Shown: piece by piece, positions 10,205 through 17,580 of the stretch
Numbering within the stretch: position 1 is the stretch's first letter
How the letters are laid out: each line of letters starts with the position of its first letter
NCBI GenBank assembly: GCA_003991915.1
Contig: RQTK01000668.1
Location: 75,040-139,039, forward strand
Direction of reading: 5' to 3'
DNA: 64,000 nucleotides
Source: Elysia chlorotica
Lineage: Eukaryota > Mollusca > Gastropoda > Plakobranchidae
Translations under genes and position numbers: made by a program
The notes under the pieces: generated by a model
The model's database searches: none
The model's input: the letters and a program-made list of their open reading frames with translations, nothing else
What the model was told of the DNA's origin: nothing

Positions 10205-13200
10205 TACCTCCATCCCCTCCCTCCCTCTCCCCAGCATCTGATCAAGATGGTGTCAGCCAATGGCAGTCTCTGGTCTCGCTAGCCACGCCCTCCAACAGGG
10301 AGGAGGTTGTGTACAACCTGGACCTTTCCTGGGACCCAATTCAAGGGAGGGCAGCCATACGGTGAGAAGGGTTATCTCCCTCTGTGGGTTATTTTTTTTT
10401 CATTTCCAGGAAGTATTTTGATGTTCTTAGACATAGGGTGGAGGTTGAGGGTAGATAGAGAGAGAAGATGAGAGAGAGAGAAGGGGGGAGAGAGGATGAG
10501 ATACAGATAAACGTTCACGTGGACAGACTCGCAAACGGAATCCAAGAAAGACAGGGTGAAAAGAAGAGTAAAATTGATAAATAAACATCGAAACACACAA
10601 AAAGAACGAAATTATAGACAGCCTCCAGATATAGATGGACGCTCGAAAAAACAAATTGTAATGCCTGCAGGAAGGGTTATCAAATGTAGACCTACATTTT
10701 CTTCTGTAATGTCTTGACTTTCCATAACTGGTTATCTCCTTCCTTAATCGCCTTTCGCATCCTGGTTCTCCGTCCGGGACGCCTCGGCAGCTTCTTCTAT
10801 TTTAGTTGTAAGTTGTTTCCATTTGTGCCTGTCTTGTGCTGTTGAGCGAAATTCATCTACTTGTAACTTATTTTTAAGTTGAAGTGTGTCTGTTTGCAGG
10901 AGAGATAAATCCTTGTTCAGTGTTATTGGCATTGTTGTGATGGGCCTGCCTCGAAAGCGTTTGCCTTCTTTTTTGAAATATGTATCCATAGCTTTCTTTG
11001 CAGGAATTTCGTTGCTTCTTCTAAGGATATGCCCGAATAGACGCCATCTGCTTTCAAGTGATTGGGTAGATAATGGGCTTCTCTTCACATATTCTGTACA
11101 GTGATTCGTTTGTAATTTGTTCTGGGTATTTTATGCCCAACACTTTTCTCAGCTGTTTTCGGTGAAAAGCATCGAGTTTTTCCTCTTCTGCTCTAGTAAG
11201 AGCCCAGGTGCCGCAGTTATATGTTATACTGGTTATGATGATGATTATATAGCTAAAATATTATGTAATAAATTCTACCTACAAAAAAGAAAATGCAATG
11301 GCGTCTAGGCATTTATAAATAAAAATGTTTCGTTTGTAAACGAGGCTAATTCTCGACGTCACAAAATCAATTAGGTGAAGACTTACCCCCAGCTAAATGA
11401 CACAAATTACTCTTAACAGTGGAAGCAAAATTTTAATGTAGAGGCATAGTTCGGTGGATATGGTGCCAGTCTTCTGGTCCTTAGTCCTTGGGCCGTTTCA
11501 TTTGGCTCCTTCTTTAGTCGGTGTCAGTAGAGTGTAACCTTGTTAAGTCGGTGTCATTGGAGTGTGACCTTGTTAAGTCGGTGTCATCAGAGTGTGACCT
11601 TGTTAAGTCGGTGTCATTGGAGTGTGACCTTGTTAAGTCGGTGTCATCAGAGTGTGACTTTGTTAAGTCGGTGTCATCAGAGCGTGACCTTGTTAAGTCG
11701 GTGTAGTGTTTTGATGTTCTTAGACATAGGACGGAGGTTGAGGATAAAGGTTGAGAAATAGGATGAGAAAGAAAGACATGAACATTAATACAAACTCGCA
11801 CACGAAAACGACGAAAGACAGAGTGAAAAGAAGAGTAAATTTGGTAACTAAACATTTAAACACACAAAAATAACAAAATATTTTTAGACAGATATAGATG
11901 GACCTATATAAAAATAAATTGCATGGCCTTATTTCTTTAATCTTATGTTTAGACAATCTAGATGCATATCTTACTAAATCGATGTCTAAGTCCACTACAT
12001 TAGCATTTATACCATTCTCAGTCACATTGACATTTTAAGATTCTAAATTCCTAGACCTTTAAATTATGTCTATGCAGTCAATCTGAACTGGAATGTAAAC
12101 AAATACTGCAAAAATAGCTTACGGTACTTTAAAAAATATCAGTCTTGATTTTGGATAAAACATAAAAGTTTGAGTTGAAGATAATAATGCTGAAGTCCTC
12201 TACAGGCAGCCAAATTTACCTGTAGCGTGCATAGCTGATCTGCAGGGAGAAACTAGATCAGGAGAACCCCAAGTGAATGTTTCCACTGAGCCTCTACTGC
12301 TATAACTAACCTACACTTTGTCTCGGGGCCCGTCCACAATAGAGCCTATATAGTACTGATGGACGTTAAATTAACTCAACTCAACTCAACTCAACTGTTT
12401 TGACAAACTGCAATTTCCTTTTTTCTCTAACATGAGTCCTATTTTGTTTTAACAAACCGCAACTTCCTCTTCGATCCTCAGAGTCGGGGACTACAAGCTT
12501 ATCGCGGGCTACCCCGGCCTATACTCAGAGTGGTATCCCCTGCCAGACTCGGCCAGCTGTCACGTGAGCCAGGACGATCTCGCCGCCCACGCAAGCCTGG
12601 AGAGGGTGGCGGGCATGGGCGGGGGCGTGTTTGGCGGGGACACCAGGTCTTGGCGGGGCACTGACTTTGACGCCACGGCGCCCTCCTTCTACTACCTGTT
12701 CAACCTGAAAGGTGTGGTATCTGTGTGTCTGTCTGTCTGTCTGTTTGTCTGTTTGTCTGTCTGTCTGTCTCTCTCTCTCTTTATTTCTGTCTCTCTCTCT
12801 TTCTTTTTCTCTGTCTCTCTCTCTCTATCTGTACGAGTGTGTGTATGCATGTGTGTATGTTTGTGTGTGTCTGCCTGTGTGTATATCTGTCTTTGTGTTT
12901 GTATGTGTGTGTGTGTTTAGTTGAAGTTGCAGTTCAATTGGTTTAACGTCTAACAGCAGCACTATATAGGCTATATTGTGGGCAGGTCCCAAGACTGACG
13001 TCTGACAATTGTATGTGCTGCCACACACGAGACAGGGCGGGGATACCATGACCGCTGTCTCAGCCGGTCACATTAAACTTACACCGACCGTACCAGTAGG
13101 GAGCGAAATCGCAAGGCTCTAACCACGGATCTTTTTGCGTCGGAAGCCAATGTTTTACCCCAAGGCCACCGCGCCCCCCGTATGTGTGTGTGTGTGTGTG

Positions 13201-14204
13201 TATGTGTGTGTCTGTTCGTGTAGAAGAATTATGACGTGTATAGTATGCATCCCCAAACGTTTTGCTGAAGAGATGAGAGTACAATCATGTAAATCTCTAT
13301 GAAATCACAGTGTAAAAAAAAACACACACACTATTACTAGGCTTTTTTTAAAATTGTTTTTCTTTTTGCTCTGTGCTGTACAAAACTCACAGAGAACTTA
13401 GAGATCAATGCTTTCTCCGATATCTTCGCTTTAATCATCTCTCCAAGGTTGTTGGGAAAACATCAAAGAGTTAAGAATGATCAAAGATTCCGTTACTCCC
13501 ATCTTAGTGGGGTTTAACCCAGTTTAGCCTAACTGCTGTTCTCTTTAAGGCATAATGTTTATTGGAGTCGGGTTATGATACAGAAAAGCAGTCCAACAAG
13601 TATAGAGGCTTTAACAGACGGAGCTAGACCTAGGGACCAAATAATGATGCTAGCGACTGAGGAAAATAAGGGAAAATTTCTCCCTCTCATCCCTCTCCCT
13701 ATCTTTCTACCTCAGTCTGTGGCTGTCCCTTCTAACTTATTGGAGTCTGAGAAATATTTACACCCCCTAGTTCCATATCCACTTTATGTAGAGCTGAGAA
13801 ATTGACGTCAAAGTTTGGCCATGCTATATTTTCATTACTATGTAACAAAATCTCTTGTTTCTTGTATCTCACGGTTTTTGTAACTGAGATCTACATTTCA
13901 TGTGTATAATAGCCTCTGTAAATGTGATTCTTTGCAAACGTGTAACTCATTCTTTTCAAAAAGTGGACATAGAACTAGTTCATTTTCAGCCCACGAATAA
14001 TTGTCTCTTCACCCAGACGACCCCGAGGAGCGGCGGAACCTGTACAGCTCTGAGCCAGACGTCGTGAGGAGGCTAGCGTCCCGCCTGGACGCTCACCGCG
14101 CGCGTTACGTGCAGCCAAACTTTCCCGTGCCCTCCCCACAGGCGGACCCGGCGCTTTACGGTGGCGTCTGGACGCCCGGCTGGTGTCCGGACATATCCGG
14201 GTAA
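1877..14204 (+). CDS. ARSB-like: Arylsulfatase B-like sulfatase, 3' nine visible exons (partial gene)
   Basis: The gene is recognised from a run of exons that together follow the arylsulfatase B/I/J family order: WHMG...CTPTYRGFDTFYGF, DFRD, LFLYLPFQNVHEPLE, VP..Y, GMV..LDDAVG, VFTAD, LMHIVDWYPTLAE, a GDYKLIAGYPG segment and DPEERRNLY, ending PGWCPDISG-stop. Coding exons are 1877-1983, 2815-2879, 3410-3511, 4431-4494, 7070-7167, 9620-9681, 10235-10361, 12482-12711 and 14017-14204, with phases matching at every visible junction (1043 bases, about 347 codons; human ARSB is 533 aa). Family members hydrolyse sulfate esters of glycosaminoglycans in the lysosome or outside the cell; the substrate here is unknown. 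Using ARSB numbering, the equivalents of His147, His242 and Asp300 are present. Lys145 is split across the first junction. Asn301 and Lys318 belong to an exon lost in the 8872-9527 gap, and the Cys that becomes formylglycine lies upstream of the window. It could be an ARSI/ARSJ-type paralogue. Confidence 0.92.
2028..2119. repeat. Palindromic MITE-like element, copy 1
   Basis: An imperfect inverted repeat sits inside the intron: a left arm at about 2028-2066 (GTAAGCACAACTTCGCGGTA...) and a right arm at about 2083-2119 whose reverse complement reads GTATGTACAACGTCGTGGTA.... The same arm sequence recurs at 30341-30445, so this is a dispersed family and not a chance hairpin. Confidence 0.7.
2500..2745. 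repeat. Degenerate ~60-bp tandem repeat in intron
   Basis: Four to five diverged units carry the core GACCTTAGTAAAGTTATGTT, followed by ACGGAGATG and a TACATAT stretch. The ACGGAGATG block, preceded by a T-rich tract, faintly resembles the junction TTTAG/ACGGGGG of the exon at 2815, but the match is too weak to call it an acceptor array. Confidence 0.65.
2815..2879 (+). CDS. ARSB-like: Sulfatase exon b (GGFDFRD)
   Basis: The acceptor is GCTTGTTTAG and the donor is GTGAGT at 2880. The exon reads (H)GGFDFRDQKRVVRSANGTYST, 21 complete codons after two bases that finish the previous codon, and ends in phase 0. It corresponds to the CALDFRDGEE...YST block of ARSB. NGT is a possible N-glycosylation site. 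Weakly conserved residues make this the least diagnostic exon, but length and phase fit exactly. Confidence 0.88.
3227..3409 (+). repeat. ~57-bp tandem array of splice acceptor plus exon start
   Basis: Copies of the first ~15 bases of the exon at 3410 (TACTTGTACACGGAG) appear upstream as TACCTGTACATGGA at 3297 and TACCGGTTCATGGAG at 3354, each directly preceded by a T-rich tract and AG (TTTAGACAG, TATTTGTAG). A more decayed copy, TTCCTGTGCGTGGAG, starts at 3227. Spacings are 70, 57 and 56 bases. Between them lies a shared AATCTGAGATAATCTG block. Reading on from either decoy in the gene's phase meets a stop codon within 8-11 codons. Confidence 0.85.
3410..3511 (+). CDS. ARSB-like: Sulfatase exon c (LFLYLPFQNVHEPLE)
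   Basis: The acceptor is GTCTGTACAG and the donor is GTAGGT at 3512. The exon is 34 complete codons, phase 0 at both ends, and includes YLYTERIRKIIREHDTSQP followed by LFLYLPFQNVHEPLE. This matches ARSB LFLYLALQSVHEPLQ, whose His (His242) contacts the sulfate; that His is conserved here. With the exon at 4431 it forms the family's hallmark HEPLxVP. Confidence 0.95.
3597..3741. repeat. CT/CTGT microsatellite
   Basis: A (CT)n tract with interspersed TGTC units lies in the intron, with open frames of low-complexity Leu/Ser/Cys composition only. The rest of this intron, to about 4250, is AT-rich and shows nothing else. Confidence 0.9.
4260..4430. repeat. CT microsatellite serving as polypyrimidine tract
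   Basis: About 165 bases of CT-rich repeat run directly into the acceptor CATCCCAG of the exon at 4431, so the microsatellite is in effect a greatly extended polypyrimidine tract. Confidence 0.85.
4431..4494 (+). CDS. ARSB-like: Sulfatase exon d (VPKNYSELYPNI)
   Basis: The acceptor is CCATCCCAG and the donor is GTAAGT at 4495 (perfect consensus). The exon reads VPKNYSELYPNIHDKDRKIF plus S, then one base that completes a Gly codon with GG at 7070. ARSB has [23 protein letters not shown] at this place, so the D-K-[DN]-R core and the following GM are conserved. Confidence 0.92.
5100..5525. repeat. Degenerate ~50-bp tandem repeat
   Basis: Diverged units carry CACCACAGGGTTATCTGTGA, AATC.TGTGAAC and similar blocks; at least seven can be followed. 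No coding potential is visible. The flanking 4500-5100 part of the intron shows nothing recognisable. Confidence 0.7.
5589..5900. repeat. CT/CTGT compound microsatellite
   Basis: A compound (CT)n-(CTGT)n-(CT)n tract of about 310 bases. All open frames over it are low-complexity. Confidence 0.95.
5970..6780. other. Intron sequence, no gene; poly-T/poly-G tract at 6557-6592
   Basis: There is no coding signal. A T20-G12 homopolymer junction near 6557-6592 and short CATTACAG repeats near 6385-6430 are the only features. Confidence 0.7.
6781..7069 (+). repeat. 40-bp tandem array of splice acceptor plus exon start
   Basis: The block CAAGGTTTGCT starts at 6808, 6848, 6888, 6928, 6968, 7008 and 7048, an exact 40-base period. 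Two units keep a full junction copy, CTACAG/GGATG at 6829 and ATGCAG/GGATG at 6909, matching the true CTTGCAG/GGATGG at 7070. The other units have drifted to TACAGCGGG, TTCATCGGG and similar. A TTTTTTTAG/GGATA at 6791 may be an eighth, older copy. Confidence 0.92.
7070..7167 (+). CDS. ARSB-like: Sulfatase exon e (GMVTALDDAVG...VFTAD)
   Basis: The acceptor is ATCTTGCAG and the donor is GTGAGT at 7168. The exon encodes (G)MVTALDDAVGDVVANLKS then RGIYNNTLIVFTAD. ARSB has [36 protein letters not shown]. The final Asp is the metal ligand Asp300; its partner Asn301 must start the next exon, which is not visible. NNT is a conserved N-glycosylation sequon of the family. Confidence 0.95.
7187..8060. 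repeat. Degenerate short tandem repeat (CAGTCACAACA)
   Basis: About 870 bases of shuffled ACAGTCAC, AACACAGT and CATACAGTCAC units begin some 20 bases past the splice donor at 7168. Unit length is near 10-12 bases and the repeat decays gradually to the right. Open frames here are translations of the repeat. Confidence 0.9.
8061..8780. other. AT-rich intron sequence, nothing recognised
   Basis: I looked here for the missing NGG/EGG exon of the sulfatase and found no such reading in any frame. Confidence 0.7.
8788..8871. repeat. CT microsatellite ending at the assembly gap
   Basis: A (CT)n tract followed by poly-C and CACACACA runs straight into the N run. The gap resumes in another CT tract at 9528, so the repeat probably caused the gap. 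Confidence 0.9.
8872..9527. other. Assembly gap (656 N), likely hides one sulfatase exon
   Basis: The run of N separates the exon ending ..VFTAD (phase 0) from the exon at 9620, which needs two incoming bases. By family alignment about 50 residues are missing, beginning NGG and including the Lys318 equivalent and an EGG motif. One or two exons totalling about 150 bases would fit. Confidence 0.85.
9528..9612. repeat. CT microsatellite abutting an acceptor
   Basis: The right flank of the gap is a (CT)n tract that merges into the polypyrimidine tract of the acceptor at 9619. Confidence 0.9.
9620..9681 (+). CDS. ARSB-like: Sulfatase exon f (LMHIVDWYPTLAE)
   Basis: The acceptor is GCTATATTTCAG and the donor is GTAAAC at 9682. 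One base finishes a codon (probably Glu, as in ARSB NRELIHISDW), then LMHIVDWYPTLAEAAGIPYD, then one base passed on. H-I-x-D-W-x-P-T-L is one of the most conserved blocks of the family. Confidence 0.93.
9931..10080. repeat. GA microsatellite
   Basis: A (GA)n tract with GATA interruptions lies within the intron. Confidence 0.95.
10169..10234. repeat. CT microsatellite forming an acceptor tract
   Basis: A (CT)n followed by C/T-rich sequence ends in CTCTCCCCAG, the acceptor of the exon at 10235. Confidence 0.9.
10235..10361 (+). CDS. ARSB-like: Sulfatase exon g (DG..QW..., AAIR)
   Basis: The acceptor is CTCTCCCCAG and the donor is GTGAGA at 10362. It reads (A)SDQDGVSQWQSLVSLATP, then SNREEVVYNLDLSWDPIQG and RAAI, ending two bases into an Arg codon. 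DGVSQW equates to the family's DGxDxW, and YNLDLSWDP...AAIR to ARSB LLHNIDPNF...AAIRHGNWKLL. Confidence 0.92.
10405..10670. repeat. Intron-internal duplicated segment, copy 1
   Basis: From TTTTGATGTTCTTAGACATA to AAAAACAAATTG this block is repeated at 11704-11925 with moderate divergence. Both copies lie in the same intron, about 1.3 kb apart, flanking a LINE fragment and a minisatellite. Confidence 0.85.
10744..11235 (-). pseudogene. LINE reverse-transcriptase C-terminal fragment, frameshifted
   Basis: On the minus strand 11220-11095 reads YNCGTWALTRAEEEKLDAFH, then RKQLRKVLGIKYPEQITNES. A frameshift near 11085 leads into ESRWRLFGHILRR, then KRFRGRP and AQDRHKWKQLT, with a stop at 10744. 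This is the familiar C-terminal tail of non-LTR retrotransposon polymerases (Y.GxExWxLT...RRLRWFGHILR...GRP...AQDRxxW). It is a 5'-truncated dead copy inside a sulfatase intron, antisense to the gene. The clade is not certain. Confidence 0.85.
11515..11705. repeat. 30-bp minisatellite
   Basis: Just over six units, each close to GTGTCATTGGAGTGTGACCT plus TGTTAAGTCG. Because 30 is a multiple of three, long open frames exist on both strands; they encode only decapeptide repeats. Confidence 0.95.
11704..11925. repeat. Intron-internal duplicated segment, copy 2
   Basis: This is the second copy of the 10405-10670 block, sharing TTTTGATGTTCTTAGACATA, GAAAGACAGAGTGAAAAGAA and a run ending ATATAGATGGAC. 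It lacks the GA expansion present in copy 1. Sequence from 11930 to 12315 shows nothing recognisable. Confidence 0.85.
12317..12396 (+). mobile_element. SINE-like family A, 5'-truncated, with AACTC tail
   Basis: It carries CTCGGGGCCCGTCCACAAT, GCCTATATAGTACTGATGGA and CGTTAAA, then four AACTC units as 3' tail. Orientation is defined by full-length copies, whose other end is tRNA-like. The simple-repeat tail is typical of a LINE-mobilised SINE. Confidence 0.8.
12397..12481 (+). repeat. Two-unit ~49-bp duplication at an acceptor
   Basis: GTTTTGACAAACTGCAATTT at 12397 is repeated as GTTTTAACAAACCGCAACTT at 12446. The first copy continues to CATGAGTCC, the second to CAGAGTCGG, which is the true junction of the exon at 12482. 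The upstream copy has lost its AG. Confidence 0.7.
12482..12711 (+). CDS. ARSB-like: Sulfatase exon h (GDYKLIAGYPG)
   Basis: The acceptor is TTCGATCCTCAG and the donor is GTGTGG at 12712 (weak but phase-correct). The exon opens VGDYKLIAGYPGLYSEWYPL, matching ARSB HGNWKLLTGYPGCGYWFPP, and ends SFYYLFNLK, matching the LWLFDIDRDPEERHDL region. Between them is a Gly- and Ala-rich stretch with no clear counterpart (SCHVSQDDLAAHASLERVAG then MGGGVFGG). The exon is strikingly GC-rich against its AT-rich introns. Confidence 0.93.
12724..12917. repeat. TCTG/CT/TG compound microsatellite
   Basis: The tract begins 12 bases past the splice donor and runs (TCTG)n, (CT)n, then TG-rich up to a SINE-like insertion. 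Confidence 0.9.
12919..13178 (-). mobile_element. SINE-like family A, full length
   Basis: On the minus strand it opens GGCGCGGTGGCCTTGGGGTA, continues CGACGCAAAAAGATCCGTGG and TTAGAGCC (a tRNA-like A box and a degenerate B box), then CCGGCTGAGACAGCGGTCAT, TGTGTGGCAGCACATACAAT, CAGACGTCAGTCTTGGGACC and a GTTAAACC end. The flanking GTATGTGTGTGTGTGT at 12901 and 13180 looks like a 16-base target-site duplication, although it lies in a TG microsatellite. This is the best reference copy of the family in the window. Confidence 0.85.
13214..14016. other. Last intron, no gene
   Basis: AT-rich sequence. A pyrimidine tract with CTACCTCAG near 13715 looks like an acceptor, but no sulfatase reading follows it. 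Confidence 0.65.
14017..14204 (+). CDS. ARSB-like: Sulfatase terminal exon (DPEERRNLY...stop)
   Basis: The acceptor is CTCTTCACCCAG. Two bases finish an Asp codon, then DPEERRNLYSSEPDVVRRLA, SRLDAHRARYVQPNFPVPSP, QADPALYGGVWTPGWCPDIS and G, then TAA at 14202-14204. DPEERxxL and the late VW.PGW are family C-terminal landmarks (ARSB ends GVWGPWM). The GC content is high like exon h. No AATAAA is evident in the next kilobase; the nearest I see is near 15710. Confidence 0.94.
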
Positions 14205-14246
14205 AGGCGCGGTAAACGGCAAGCCAGGGGCGTCTGACCAAGGTGT

Positions 14247-14401
14247 GTTGAGTTGGGTTTAGTTGGATTAACGTCCAATATCAGCTCTATATAGGCTATA
14301 CATGTATTATGAACGGGCCCCAAGACTGGCGTCTGAAATTGTTATGTGCTGTAACACACGAGACAGGGCGGGGATACCATGAATTCTGTCTCAGCCGGTC
14401 A
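14247..14401 (-). mobile_element. SINE-like family A, truncated
   Basis: It matches the family from AACGTCCAAT through GGGCCCCAAGACTGGCGTCT to GTCTCAGCCGGTCA, lacks the tRNA-like head, and is located in or just past the sulfatase 3' UTR. Confidence 0.85.
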
Positions 14402-14940
14402 AATACCAATGAGTGTGAAAATAGTGAAAGGTTTTACTGGTACTGGTGCGTTTTAGAGTGTGTGGGTTGTGTTAGGTCTAACTAAGCTGGTTGTTCCCTT
14501 CTTTATACAGTGTACCTTAGTAAATACCAAGTCTTAACAGTGTTCATCGCCTTAATTTCAATACAGAAATTGAGTGAGCATACGCAATGCTAGCTCTTTG
14601 TATCAATAGCTGTGTTTGAGTTTGTTTTTACGGCACGTCAGCACACGAGACAGGGTGGGGATGCCATGCCTCAGCTGTCTCAGCTGATCACATACCAAGG
14701 AGTGTGAAAATAGTGTAAGGTTTTACTGGTATTGTTAGGATTTAGAGTGTGTGGGTTGGTATAGGCCTAACTAAGCTGGCTGCTCCCTTCTTTATACAGT
14801 GTACCTTAGTAAATACCCAGCCTTAACAGTGTTCGATCGCCTTAATTTCAATACAAACATTGAGTGAGCACACTTCATGCTACTCTCTGTATCAATAGCT
14901 GTGTTTGAGTTTGTTTTTACGGCACGCCAGCACGGTAACG
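14355..14940. repeat. 287-bp tandem duplication
   Basis: The block containing AGACAGGGCGGGGAT, GTGAAAATAGTG, TTTATACAGTGTACCTTAGT, CTTAACAGTGTTC and TTTGTTTTTACGGCACG occurs twice head to tail, offset 287 bases (for example AGACAGGG at 14361 and 14648). The left end of each unit is SINE-like sequence, so a SINE edge was duplicated with its flank. Confidence 0.92.
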
Positions 14941-15190
14941 GCTATATTGTGACCATGATGTTCTAGGCCAGTTAATGCATCTTACTATACTTGTAGCAAC
15001 GGTGACCCCTTTATCTCTCTGAATAGTAAAAGCATAAAATTTGTGCGTAAAACAGGTTGGTTAAAAGTAAAAGATATGTAAAGTAGTTTAAAAGATCGAC
15101 GTGTAGGATTATCACAGTTACATTTTATTATATACACCAATGTCCTTCAGGTACCTAAGTACACTAGCTCCCCGTATCAACAGCACTGTG
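14925..15190. repeat. Dispersed repeat family B, copy 1
   Basis: It begins with TTTTTACGGCACGCCAGCAC and GGTAACGGCTATATTGTGAC and continues to GGATTATCACAGTTACATT. A related copy lies at 34130-34400 and its leading edge recurs at 36650-36710. It is probably another short interspersed element, of unknown class. Confidence 0.6.
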
Positions 15191-15286
15191 AGTGTAAAGT
15201 CCAAAGTATCAGATGAGAGACTGTAGATTTAGTGAGATGTTTCACGAGCATACCTCACAGAGCTACTGATACGAGCAGCTAGCGTG
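15162..15286. repeat. Inverted repeat
   Basis: Arms at about 15162-15192 (CACTAGCTCCCCGTATCAAC..) and 15254-15286 (reverse complement CACGCTAGCTGCTCGTATCA..) are separated by about 61 bases. The same motif also occurs upright near 14587 and 14877, so this is a fourth, inverted copy of a local repeat. Confidence 0.7.
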
Positions 15287-15289
15287 ATG

Positions 15290-16380
15290 TGTAATCACTC
15301 TATTTGATGAATTTCCTAATTTAAATCAATAGGCGATTACCTAATATTTAGACAAGAGTTTTTAACAAAGTTACGTTTACAGAAAAAGAAAACTACCGCC
15401 TCAACTATCTCGACGTACATACGCAAAATCTGCAGCGTGAAAGCCATCACTATTCCACAGGCTCTAGTCAGACAATGGCCGCGGGACCCAACAGTTTGTC
15501 GTCATGTGTCACAGTGGTGGTTGGTCATCATGATTGTGTAGTTCTTGTGTGATATGGCCACATTGACCATCTGGAGTGATTCTTGTTTCTTAACATTATC
15601 ATTGAATCAGTATACAACAATGTCGCCCTTTTTGTAGATACATTTAAATTTATAATTCATGTTATGTATGCGGATAAGGTACAAAAAACTCTTTTAACTC
15701 TTTCTTTTAAATAAAATAGCCCCGGAGTTGATCACTTTGTTTCAAATATTTTGGCAAACAGAAGGTAAAAGAGAATTATAATGTTTAACAAAGCATTAAT
15801 CTGTGTCCCTGTAGAGGCACATGCAACTGGCAGCCTAGTGTTGCTGTACTTTTGAAAGGACAATTATCAACCAGCAAATACCAATGTTCTTAAATTGTCT
15901 GTGTATTTTGCAGAGTTTCATTTAATGTTCGCTCGAAAAGGCGTAGATGTTTATATCTTATTACGACAAAAGGTGCGTTGTTGCGTCTTCCAACTTGCAA
16001 TTTTTAGTCTCATTTTACAAATATAATGAAGATTAACGATACATTCCGTAGATTTTATATCTTATTCGTAATTTTTAAAACAATCTGTCGTGTGGCCAAA
16101 CTCTCTAACCCACATTGAATCCTGTTACACACTACAATACTCGGGGTCTAAAGTTAAATGTTCGGAACTTGTATGCCTTCATATTCGCATTTTAAAGGTG
16201 TATGCTCATCGCAAAATTTCACTAACGAACCCTAATGGTTGGATTTGTAGGGAAAAAGGACACTGCATTTTAGTGACTGTAGTAATCTACTTTGATGTAA
16301 AACTGACACTCAATATATTGTTTATTTGCCTACACAATTGTTTGAAAAATTAATTCGCTAAATCATTGCTAAAATAAAGC
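15290..16380. other. No gene recognised
   Basis: AT-rich sequence without splice-bounded coding signal, SINE or tandem repeat that I can see. A possible polyadenylation hexamer, AATAAA, occurs near 15710. Confidence 0.6.
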
Positions 16381-16429
16381 ACTGGTATTCAAGAAATTAA
16401 TATTGAATGTGGTTTTTTTTTTCACTAAT

Positions 16430-16855
16430 TTAATTTTCATTGTTTATATACAAATAATTTTATGTATTTGTGTATTCATTGCCTCATAAAATGAAAGCAA
16501 AATTTCAAAAGAAAACAAATAACAACAAATACCCTTTTGAAATGTATGAATTTTCTCTATTAACTTATATATATATATTATATTTGATCCTTTTCATTAT
16601 TCCATGTCTGTTTGTTTTTAAGCAAAATTTCAAAAGAAAACAAATAATAAATAATATACCCTTTTGAAATGTAATGAATTTTCTCTATTTTCATTATTCC
16701 ATGTCTGTTCGTTTTTCACTTGTGACATTTTCATTGTTTTTCATTGCTTTTACACAAATAATTTTTTATTCGCGTATCCATTTTCTAATTCTCACAAAAT
16801 GAAAGCAAATTTCAACAGAAACCAACTAAATAATAACAAACGCCATTTTGAATAA
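16430..16855. repeat. Short tandem triplication, ~140-200 bp units
   Basis: GAAAGCAAAATTTCAAAAGA and AAACAAATAA with CCTTTTGAAATGTA, plus the preceding TTTTCATT..CCATGTCTGT, recur three times with differing internal deletions. Confidence 0.75.
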
Positions 16856-17580
16856 GACTTCTTTAATAACTATATAAATACATACAATGTAAATGGATAC
16901 AACAGGTAATTAACATTGTAAAGAATATACAGCACTAAAGAAATATTTGTTAGGTTTGTTTAACATACATTTCATCAATCACGAAAAGCAAATTTATAAT
17001 TGTAATTATCTTTTCAAAGCATATTGCAAAACATTTAAATTGGACTGATCACTTAATTAGTTAATACAACAGGAAAATCATCATGCAACCATATTTAGCA
17101 TTACGAAACTTGAAATTCTATAAACATGTTTCGCTGTACATTCAATCCGAAGATACACAATTAGCTAGGATTCTGCAAAAATTATATAGGCTAATCATGT
17201 TTTCATTGTTATACAGAGCAAGATAAGATAAAGAATGAAAAGGATAATTATATACGTCCCAGATAATTAATTCTATGTAAAATCTATTTTTTTGAAAGCC
17301 AATTAGCCAATCGTCTTATCTCATCGCTAAACATGCATGGCATATTGGTTTCTGAATTGTTTTCTTTTGTTTTGGTCTGGGTTTGATACAGATTTCTTGA
17401 CAAACCAAAATAATATGTACGCTTCTGTTAGGCAGGTTGAGCTGAAAAGACCCCATATAACCATAGGGATGATTCAATAAGATATTTTACAATAAAGTTG
17501 CCTAATAACAGCTGTTTCTTGCAAATCTTAAATCAACCACTGTTGTTTTAGAGTTAGATCTGTTTTACAGGTGGGTGTAG
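16820..17580. repeat. ~1.1-kb tandem duplication, copy 1
   Basis: This block, from AACAAACGCCATTTTGAATA and AGACTTCTTTAATAACTAT to GATCTGTTTTACAGGT, is repeated at 17965-18600. Marker pairs are GACTTCTTTAATAAC at 16856 and 18015, and GATCTGTTTTACAGG at 17557 and 18581. Confidence 0.9.
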
